Under the pieces are notes generated by a model that saw only the letters and a program-made list of their open reading frames with translations, searched no databases and was not told where the DNA came from. A stretch of DNA of 13,519 bases, taken from Pseudomonadota bacterium (lineage in GTDB: Bacteria > Pseudomonadota > Gammaproteobacteria > Burkholderiales > Burkholderiaceae_D). Shown here piece after piece: positions 6,593-12,028 of the stretch (positions are counted from its first letter, which is position 1; each line of letters starts with the position of its first letter). Location: contig JAEVZY010000384.1 in the NCBI GenBank assembly GCA_023392035.1, positions 1 through 13,519 of the forward strand. The letters are read 5' to 3'. Both the position numbers and the translations under genes were made by a program.

Positions 6593-7578
6593 TGCGCGTG
6601 TTTCGACGATTTTCCTTGCTGGCGGCACTTGCCGCCGCCTTGCTGATTGCGCCGGCATCGCAGGCGCAGCCCGGGGACAAATACCCGTCCCGTCCGGTGA
6701 CCATGATTGTGCCTTATCTGGCCGGCGGCTCAGGCGATCTGCTGGCCAGGATGATAGGCCAGCACCTGATGCAGCGCACCGGGCAGACCATCATCGTCGA
6801 AAACCGGGTTGGCGCCGGCGGCACCATCGGTGCGGCGGCGGTGGCCAAGGCGGCGCCGGATGGCTACACGCTGCTGTTCACATCGCAGGGGCCGCTCACC
6901 ATCAATCCCTTCATCATGAAGTCGATTCCCTATGACGGCGCGACCGCCTTCGCGCCGATCACGGTGGTGGTGGACGCGCCCAATGTGCTGGTGGTGAATC
7001 CGCGCATGCCGGTGCGTACCATCAAGGAATTGATCGCCTATGGCAAGCAGAACCCGGCCGCCATGACCTTCGCCACCCAGGGCGTGGGCAATACCGGCCA
7101 CATCACCGGCCTGATGATCAACCAGCAGACCGGCATGAAGCTGGCGCACGTGCCTTACAAGGGCTATCCCCCCATGTATGTGGACGTGGCCGCTTCGCGC
7201 GTGGGCATGATGATCGCCGACACCTTGCTGGTGGTGCCGCATGTGAAGTCCAAGGAATTGATCCCGCTGGCAGTGGCGGCCGAGAAGCGCAGCAGCGTGC
7301 TGCCCGATGTGCCGACCTTCAGGGAAAGCGGCATCGACATCGTTTCCGGTCCCTGGTTCGCGATGCTGGCGCCGGCCGGCACGCCGATCGAAGTGCGGCG
7401 CTACCTGGCCAACCAGGTGAAAGAAATCCTCAAGATCCCGGCCGTGGCCGAAAGATTGAAGGAGCTGGGCGCCGAGCCGCGCGGCAGCAGCCCGGAAGAA
7501 TTCGAAGCCTTCTACAAGGCGGAATACAAGAAGATGGGGGAGGTCATTTCCTCTGCCGGCATCAAGATGGAACAGTGA
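6592..7578 (+). CDS. Bug/TctC family tripartite tricarboxylate transporter binding protein
   Basis: A 328-aa exported binding protein. Residues 1-25 are a Sec signal peptide (RVFRR, then a Leu/Ala core, cleavage after SQA). The mature protein has the Bug signatures: YPSRPVTMIVPYLAGGSGD at the first ligand loop, IIVENRVGAGGTIGAAAVAK and APDGYTLLF, then the second-lobe elements HVPYKGYPP and LPDVPTFRESGIDIV. Family members bind carboxylates and other small organic anions for TctAB-type permeases or for sensing. No tctA/tctB gene is in the window, as is usual for the many orphan Bug proteins of Burkholderiales. GGGAG lies 9 nt before the ATG. It leads a probable three-gene operon with the dioxygenase (13-nt gap) and sulfatase, so its ligand is probably their substrate or product. 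Control by the divergent MarR protein is likely. Confidence 0.93.
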   Translation: MRVFRRFSLLAALAAALLIAPASQAQPGDKYPSRPVTMIVPYLAGGSGDLLARMIGQHLMQRTGQTIIVENRVGAGGTIGAAAVAKAAPDGYTLLFTSQGPLTINPFIMKSIPYDGATAFAPITVVVDAPNVLVVNPRMPVRTIKELIAYGKQNPAAMTFATQGVGNTGHITGLMINQQTGMKLAHVPYKGYPPMYVDVAASRVGMMIADTLLVVPHVKSKELIPLAVAAEKRSSVLPDVPTFRESGIDIVSGPWFAMLAPAGTPIEVRRYLANQVKEILKIPAVAERLKELGAEPRGSSPEEFEAFYKAEYKKMGEVISSAGIKMEQ

Positions 7579-7591
7579 AGGAGACAAGGAC

Positions 7592-8485
7592 ATGAACCAG
7601 ATGGCAAAAGCCGCGACGCTGCAGCCAACGCAGGGTGAGCCAACGCAGGGCGAATACCAGGACTTCCAGGTTGAACAGCTCGGCCCCACCATCGGCGCCG
7701 AAATCCACGGCATCGACCTCACGCGGCCGCTGGATGCCGATAGCTTTGCGCGATTCGAGCAGACCCTGATCCAGCACAAGGTGATCTATGCGCGCGACCA
7801 GTTCCTGACGCCGCAGCAGCATGTGGCGCTGGGGCGCCGCTTCGGCGAGCTGGAAGTGCATCCCTTTCACCCGCAAGGCGCGGCGGCGGAATTGATGGTG
7901 CTGGACAATCACAAGGACAACCCGGTGCTGTCGACCGATGTCTGGCACAGCGACACCAGTTTCCGCAGGTGTCCGACCAAGTACTCCATCCTGCGCGCCG
8001 ACATTTCGCCGCCCTTCGGTGGCGACACGCTGTGGGCCGACATGTGCGCCGCCTATGAAGGCATCAGCGATCACATGCGCAGGATGGTCGATCCGCTGAC
8101 CGCGGTGCACGACTTCATCACCTTCCGCCGCCTGTTCAAGAACACGCCGGAAGACCAGGCGCGCCTGCGCGAGATCGAAGAGCGCCTGCCCAATCCGACC
8201 CATCCGGTGATCCGCACGCTGGAGCACATGGGCAAGAAGGCGATCTATGTGAACCGCCTGTTCACCAAGCACATCGTCGGCATGCAGGAAGAGGAAAGCC
8301 GGATGCTGATCCAGTACCTGACCGACCAGGTCAAGACGCCGGAATACCAGTTCCGCGTGCGCTGGCGTCCGGGCACCATCGTGTTCTGGGACAACCGCTC
8401 CACCCAGCATTACGCCTGCAACGATTACTACCCCAACCGCAGGCGCATGGAGCGGGTGGCGGTGGTGGGCGACGTCCCGGTGTAA
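7592..8485 (+). CDS. TauD/TfdA family Fe(II)/2-oxoglutarate dioxygenase
   Basis: A 297-aa cytoplasmic enzyme with the complete TauD-family active site: iron ligands H119 and D121 in WHSDTSF and H273 in STQHYACNDY, T146 in GGDTLW, and R284, eleven residues after the distal His, for the 2-oxoglutarate carboxylate. The family couples oxidative decarboxylation of 2-oxoglutarate to hydroxylation next to a sulfonate, sulfate ester or aryloxy group, releasing sulfite, sulfate or a phenol. Similarity to E. coli TauD is high (LTPQQHVALGRRFGELEVHP, WDNRSTQHYA). By alignment from memory, the sulfonate-contacting His70 and Arg270 of TauD are kept (H90, R288), while Tyr73, Asn95, Ser158 and Phe159 are changed, so taurine itself is unlikely. 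An AAGGAG runs over the stop of the gene upstream. The next gene is a sulfatase, which favours an organosulfur substrate. Confidence 0.93.
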   Translation: MNQMAKAATLQPTQGEPTQGEYQDFQVEQLGPTIGAEIHGIDLTRPLDADSFARFEQTLIQHKVIYARDQFLTPQQHVALGRRFGELEVHPFHPQGAAAELMVLDNHKDNPVLSTDVWHSDTSFRRCPTKYSILRADISPPFGGDTLWADMCAAYEGISDHMRRMVDPLTAVHDFITFRRLFKNTPEDQARLREIEERLPNPTHPVIRTLEHMGKKAIYVNRLFTKHIVGMQEEESRMLIQYLTDQVKTPEYQFRVRWRPGTIVFWDNRSTQHYACNDYYPNRRRMERVAVVGDVPV

Positions 8486-8504
8486 ACCGGCAAGGGGCCG
8501 CGCG

Positions 8505-10076
8505 ATGGCGATCCGCAACCTGCTGTTCATCATGGCGGACCAGTGGCGCTTCGATTACTTCGGCGCCGCCGGTCACCCCTATTTGAAGACGCCCAACATC
8601 GACCGGCTGGCGCAGCGCGGAGTGATGTTTTCCAATGCCTTCGTGCAGTCGGGCGTGTGCGGTCCTTCGCGCATGAGTTTCTACACCGGGCGCTATGTCG
8701 CAAGCCACGGCGCCACCTGGAACCGGGTGCCGCTGTCGGCCGCCGAGCTGACCCTGGGCGATTACCTGCGCGCCGCCGGGCGCAGCCTGACCCTGTCCGG
8801 CAAGACCCACATGATGCCGGACGAGCGCGGCCTGGCCCGCTTCGGCCTGGACAAGTTCGACGGCGCCCAGGAGCTGGCCGACCTGATTCGCGCCGGCAGC
8901 TTTGAAGAGCTGGACCGCCACGACGGCCATCACGCCGAAAAAGATTCCCGCTATGCCGACTGGCTGCGCGAGCGCGGCTACGACAGCGCCGATCCCTGGA
9001 CCGATTACGTGATCTCGGCCTTGGACCGGGACGGCAAGCCGGTCTCGGGCTGGAACATGCGCAATGCCGGCCTGGCCGCGCGCGTGGCCGAAGAGCATTC
9101 CGAGACCGCCTACACCACCACGCGGACCATCGACTTCATCCGCGCCCAGGGCGACAAGCCCTGGGCCCTGCATCTTTCCTATGTCAAGCCGCACTGGCCC
9201 TACCTGGCGCCGGCGCCGTATCACGCCATGTATGGGCAGGACGAAATCCTGCCGGCGCTGAAGTCGGCGGCCGAGCTGGACAACGCGCACCCGGTGCTGG
9301 CGGCCTATCGCCAGCATGAAGAATCGCTGAACTTCGCGCGCGATGAAACCTGGAAAACCGTGCGTCCGACCTACCAGGGCCTGATCTCGCAACTGGATGC
9401 GCACCTGGGGCGGATCTGGCAGGTGCTGGAAGAAACCGGGCGCTGGAAAGACACGCTGGTGGTGCTCACCGCCGACCATGGCGATCTGCTCGGCGACCAT
9501 TGGCTGGGCGAGAAGGAAATGTTCTACGACCCGGTGGTCAAGGTGCCCCTGATCGTGTACGACCCCGCGCGCGCGGCCGATGCCACACGCGGCCAGCGCA
9601 ACGCGCGTCTGGTGGAAGCCATCGACATCGTGCCGACCGTGCTTGAGGCGCTCGATTTGCCGGCCCATGCGCACCGGGTGGAAGGCCGCTCGCTGTTGCC
9701 GCTGTTGCGCCAGGCGCAATTCGAAGGCAGTTGGCGCGAGGCCGCGTTCTGCGAGCTGGACTACGCCTTCCGCCAGGCGCGCCGCCTGATGTTGCGCGCG
9801 CCGGACGAATGCCGCGCCTGGATGGTGCGCGACACGCAGTGGAAGTACATCCAATGGCAGGGCTTGCGGCCGCAGCTCTTCAACCTGGTCGACGATCCCG
9901 GCGAGATGATCGACCTTGGCGCCGACCCGGCGCAGGCCCCGGTTCGCGCGCGCATGCGCGAGCAACTGCTGGATTGGCTGCAGACCTGCAAACGCAGAAC
10001 CACGGTGACGCTGGAAGAAGTGGAAGCCAGGACCAACAACCACCACAAGGCCGGCGTGCATTACGGGATTTGGTAA
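8505..10076 (+). CDS. Formylglycine-dependent sulfatase (alkaline phosphatase superfamily)
   Basis: A 523-aa cytoplasmic hydrolase without a signal peptide; AAGGGG lies 7 nt before the ATG. The metal site is intact: D12 with Q13, D324 and H325 in TADHGD. The nucleophile motif is C52-G-P-S-R56 followed by TGRY, the CxPxR signal for oxidation of Cys to formylglycine by a maturase, which is not in this window. K100 and H102 (SGKTH), H230 (KPH) and K337 (LGEK) complete a sulfatase-like pocket. Overall sequence, including APAPYHAMY and the C-terminal region, resembles rhizobial and Burkholderia phosphonate monoester hydrolases/arylsulfatases. Those have Tyr and Thr where K100 and H102 stand, so I favour sulfate-ester hydrolysis, with promiscuous phosphodiester or phosphonate activity possible. 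It is the last gene of the operon, 19 nt after the dioxygenase. The substrate is unknown. Confidence 0.92.
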   Translation: MAIRNLLFIMADQWRFDYFGAAGHPYLKTPNIDRLAQRGVMFSNAFVQSGVCGPSRMSFYTGRYVASHGATWNRVPLSAAELTLGDYLRAAGRSLTLSGKTHMMPDERGLARFGLDKFDGAQELADLIRAGSFEELDRHDGHHAEKDSRYADWLRERGYDSADPWTDYVISALDRDGKPVSGWNMRNAGLAARVAEEHSETAYTTTRTIDFIRAQGDKPWALHLSYVKPHWPYLAPAPYHAMYGQDEILPALKSAAELDNAHPVLAAYRQHEESLNFARDETWKTVRPTYQGLISQLDAHLGRIWQVLEETGRWKDTLVVLTADHGDLLGDHWLGEKEMFYDPVVKVPLIVYDPARAADATRGQRNARLVEAIDIVPTVLEALDLPAHAHRVEGRSLLPLLRQAQFEGSWREAAFCELDYAFRQARRLMLRAPDECRAWMVRDTQWKYIQWQGLRPQLFNLVDDPGEMIDLGADPAQAPVRARMREQLLDWLQTCKRRTTVTLEEVEARTNNHHKAGVHYGIW

Positions 10077-10132
10077 GGGCGCACACGCGGGGCAGGAAAG
10101 GGGAGGGCGAACGCGGACTCGGCGGCCCATGA

Positions 10133-10149
10133 CTGGCTGTAAAGTTGCA
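10133..10149 (+). promoter_or_regulatory. Sigma-54 (-24/-12) promoter
   Basis: CTGGCTGTAAAGTTGCA matches the RpoN consensus YTGGCACGRNNNTTGCW at 11 of 14 specified positions. The invariant GG (10135-10136) and GC (10147-10148) are exactly 10 nt apart. It lies in the gap between the sulfatase stop and the PAS gene, giving a start near 10160 and a leader of about 80 nt. An activator of NtrC type would be needed; its site is not identified and may lie inside the sulfatase gene. Confidence 0.65.
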
Positions 10150-10160
10150 TGTAGAATGCA
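10146..10160. repeat. 15-bp inverted repeat overlapping the -12 element
   Basis: TGCAT (10146-10150) and ATGCA (10156-10160) pair perfectly around GTAGA. The repeat covers the -12 box and the predicted start site, so a protein bound here could block the promoter. It could also be coincidence. Confidence 0.35.
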
Positions 10161-10238
10161 GCATTAGTTGGACGGAACGCCGCAAGCCGCGGCCTGTCTT
10201 TCCTGCACTGTCCCCACTGCAAACCCACATCCAGCCAA

Positions 10239-10688
10239 ATGAATCAAAAACTCGACTACGACGACGTCGTCCGCCATTTGCCCGAAGCCATGATTTTTGC
10301 CGACAAGGAAGGCACCATCCGCGCCTGGAATCCGGCGGCGGAAGCGGTGTTCGGTTTCCCGGCGGAAGAAGTGCTGGGCAAGAACCTGGACATCATCATT
10401 CCAGAAAACCTGCGCGCGGCGCATTGGAAGGGCTATGAAATGGCGATGCAGAAGGGCGAGGTGCTGTCCTCCAGCCCGGCCCAGCCCTCGCGCATGACCA
10501 AGGCGCTGCACAAGAGCGGCCAACCGCTGTATGTGGACATGAGCTTTGCCATCGTCAAGGACAGCGCCGGCAACACCATCGGCTCCTTTGCCGTGGCGCG
10601 CGAAGCCACCCAGCGCTTCCAGCAGGAGCGGGCGGCGCGGCGCGAACTGGCCGAACTCAAGGCCAAGGTGGAGAAGCCGGCGCAGTGA
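10239..10688 (+). CDS. Single-domain PAS sensor protein, possibly heme-binding
   Basis: A 149-aa soluble protein consisting of one PAS domain (about 8-125) and a charged helical tail (126-149, Arg/Glu/Lys/Ala). PAS landmarks are GTIRAWNPAAEAVFGF, EEVLGKNLDIIIP and the final strand GSFAVAREAT. No output domain is attached, so it must act through a partner or as a small-ligand sensor. The segment IIPENLRAAHWKGY aligns with IPRDLRPAHPEY of E. coli DosP, placing H62 on the heme proximal ligand. R85 may correspond to the oxygen-contacting Arg of DosP after a 3-residue insertion. Heme or gas sensing is therefore possible but unproven, since many bacterial PAS domains share this His. There is no Shine-Dalgarno sequence before ATG 10239. 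A sigma-54 promoter lies about 90 nt upstream, and hairpins follow the stop. Confidence 0.88.
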   Translation: MNQKLDYDDVVRHLPEAMIFADKEGTIRAWNPAAEAVFGFPAEEVLGKNLDIIIPENLRAAHWKGYEMAMQKGEVLSSSPAQPSRMTKALHKSGQPLYVDMSFAIVKDSAGNTIGSFAVAREATQRFQQERAARRELAELKAKVEKPAQ

Positions 10689-10702
10689 AATGCGCCGTGA
10701 TG

Positions 10703-10730
10703 CTTGCGCGCAAAGAAAAGCCTGCGCAAG
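10703..10730. terminator. Weak hairpin after the PAS gene
   Basis: CTTGCGC (10703-10709) pairs with GCGCAAG (10724-10730) across a 14-nt A-rich loop, 15 nt after the PAS stop codon. There is no T-tract, so it may only stabilise the 3' end of the mRNA or assist the stronger hairpin downstream. Confidence 0.3.
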
Positions 10731-10755
10731 AGAACGGAATTTATGCAAGACGACC

Positions 10756-10780
10756 GAGCCTGCGCTGCAGGCTCATCCTT
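10756..10780. terminator. Candidate bidirectional terminator between convergent genes
   Basis: GAGCCTG (10756-10762) and CAGGCTC (10768-10774) form a perfect 7-bp stem with a 5-nt loop, located between the convergent PAS (plus) and YdcZ-like (minus) genes. On the plus strand ATCCTTT follows, a modest U-tract. On the minus strand the tract is poor. Confidence 0.5.
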
Positions 10781-10807
10781 TAGCCCTGGCCGCCTGGCCT
10801 TGGCCGC

Positions 10808-11284
10808 TCAGCCCTGGCGCGCGAACTGGCTGGAAATCTGGCTCCAGTTCACCATCAGCACGCCCACGATCATCAGCAGCGCGCCCAGCGCCTTTTCCCA
10901 GCTGATGCTCTTTTGTTCCAGCCCCAACAAGCCGAAATGGTCGAAGCCGATCGAGCTGATCACCTGGCCCGCGATCACCAGCGCCAATAGCGAGGCCATG
11001 CCGATGCGCGGCGCCAACAGCGTCATGGTGAACACGAAGCACACGCCGATCGGTCCCCCCAGCAGTTTCCATGGCGATTGCTGAAAGGCGCTGGCCGCCA
11101 GCCGCAGGCCGCCCGGTTGCAGGGCGGCCACCACCAGCAGCAGCAGCGTGCCGGTGCCGAAGGAAATCAGGGTCGAGGCCGTGGCGGAAGAGGCCAGATC
11201 CAGGCGCAGGCGGCTGTTGATGGCCGTCTGCAAGGGCACGGCGACACCGGCGATGAAGGCAAAGATCAACGGCCACAAAGACAT
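10808..11284 (-). CDS. YdcZ/DUF606 family half-size DMT transporter
   Basis: A 158-aa membrane protein from the ATG at 11284, chosen because GGGGAAG lies just upstream; the longer frame has no such support. About five hydrophobic helices are visible (about 3-22, 36-55, 75-92, 96-113, 130-146). The sequence fits the YdcZ (DUF606) branch of the drug/metabolite transporter superfamily: VPLQTAINSRL near the start, the Gly-rich third helix (LLGGPIGVCFVFTMTLLAPRIG) and the GQVISSIGFDHFGLLG motif before the last helix, matching SQLIGGLMLDIFRSHG of E. coli YdcZ. Proteins of this size probably act as dimers with inverted topology. Substrate unknown. A strong hairpin with a U-tract ends 13 nt before the ATG, suggesting control by termination in the leader or a small isolated transcription unit. 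It converges with the PAS gene. Confidence 0.85.
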   Translation of the reverse strand: MSLWPLIFAFIAGVAVPLQTAINSRLRLDLASSATASTLISFGTGTLLLLVVAALQPGGLRLAASAFQQSPWKLLGGPIGVCFVFTMTLLAPRIGMASLLALVIAGQVISSIGFDHFGLLGLEQKSISWEKALGALLMIVGVLMVNWSQISSQFARQG

Positions 11285-11297
11285 ATTGCTTCCCCAG

Positions 11298-11336
11298 AAA
11301 AAGGCAGGCACAGCCGGGCTGCTGCCTGGCTGTGCC
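11298..11336 (-). terminator. Intrinsic terminator or attenuator before the YdcZ-like gene
   Basis: On the minus strand GGCACAGCC (11336-11328) pairs perfectly with GGCTGTGCC (11315-11307). The loop region adds a 3-bp GGC/GCC stem with an AGCA tetraloop, and TGCC then TTTTT (11302-11298) follows. The U-tract touches the ribosome-binding site of the YdcZ-like gene, so the hairpin is either the terminator of the collagen-like gene upstream or an attenuator. A possible -10 TACAAT (11361-11356) upstream would put it inside the YdcZ leader. Confidence 0.8.
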
Positions 11337-11423
11337 GCGATCGACGATAGCCGATATTGTAGGCGCGCCGGCTGCAAGCCGCATTCAGCGCGCTGGGGAA
11401 GTCTTCACTGTGGCGAACCTGGA

Positions 11424-11810
11424 TCAGCCTCCCATTGGATTGGCGCCCGTGGCGCCGGTGGTTCCGGTGGTGCCCGTCGTTCCCGTCGTTCCAGTGCTGC
11501 CACTGGTTCCGCTGGTTCCGGAAGCGCCACTGGTGGCTGCGGTCGGCGCGGCTTGGGCCACGCAAGTGAAGGTGGGTGTGCTGGTGGTGCCGGTAGGCGC
11601 CGGCGAGGAGCAAAAGACCACCAGCTTGTTGGTGGCGTCCACGAACCAGGTGCTGCTCGCTCCGGAAGTGCCGCTGGTGCTGCTGGCCGTGCTGGATATC
11701 AGCGGAATGAAGGGCAAGGTGCTGCCTGAAGTGCTGGTCGTCGTTTGCGCGAATGCAAGTCCTGCGGGAACGGCGAGTGCGGCGGTGATCAAGACGTTTC
11801 GGATTCTCAT
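11424..11810 (-). CDS. Small exported protein with collagen-like Gly-X-Y tail
   Basis: A 128-aa protein. I chose the ATG at 11810 because AGGAG lies 6 nt upstream; the ATG two codons earlier touches the ribosome-binding site, and the longer frame adds 19 residues before the signal peptide. Residues 1-21 are a Sec signal peptide ending AFA. A Ser/Thr-rich linker follows (22-52), then a short core (about 53-86: STWFVDATNKLVVFCSS ... PTFTCVAQ) with two cysteines (C67, C83) that could form a disulfide. The C-terminus has ten Gly-X-Y triplets from G95 to N124 (GAS, GTS, GTS, GST, four GTT, GAT, GAN) ending PMGG. No proline or lysine stabilises the triplets, so a true triple helix is uncertain, and Thr-rich triplets could be glycosylated. 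I do not recognise the family. A promoter-like sequence lies upstream and a strong terminator downstream. Confidence 0.8.
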   Translation of the reverse strand: MRIRNVLITAALAVPAGLAFAQTTTSTSGSTLPFIPLISSTASSTSGTSGASSTWFVDATNKLVVFCSSPAPTGTTSTPTFTCVAQAAPTAATSGASGTSGTSGSTGTTGTTGTTGTTGATGANPMGG

Positions 11811-11842
11811 TTTCATCTCCTGTGCAAAGAAATGGAGAGTGC

Positions 11843-11871
11843 ATTCTTGTCCCTCGATGAGACACACTCAA
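11843..11871 (-). promoter_or_regulatory. Candidate promoter of the collagen-like gene
   Basis: On the minus strand TTGAGT (11871-11866) and AAGAAT (11848-11843) are 17 nt apart, each matching 4 of 6 consensus bases. The start would fall near 11837, leaving a leader of about 27 nt with AGGAG in it. Confidence 0.4.
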
Positions 11872-12028
11872 GGCATACACAGGCAGGTTTGCGCAGGCTC
11901 AGGCTTGGGAACCGCTGCTCCCTTGCGCGCGCCATGGGTGGGCGGCGGGCGCTGGCTGCACTGCGGCCACTGCAATGTTGTGCATCGCCATTGCGCCCAT
12001 CTGCGCCCCGGTGTGAGGCGGAAACGCT

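Noticed and set aside
2586..10076. A phosphonate-use pathway linking the PhnD-like protein and the PMH-like sulfatase
   Set aside because: They belong to different, oppositely oriented clusters. No C-P lyase, phosphonatase or phn transporter genes are present, and the hydrolase pocket looks sulfatase-like.
8331..10130. 599-codon minus frame opposite the sulfatase
   Set aside because: The plus strand has the sulfatase active-site motifs in order. The minus frame has no domain and low-complexity composition.
11972..11994. GCAATG/CATTGC inverted repeat downstream of the MFS gene as a terminator
   Set aside because: The stem is only 6 bp with an 11-nt loop and no T-tract on either strand.
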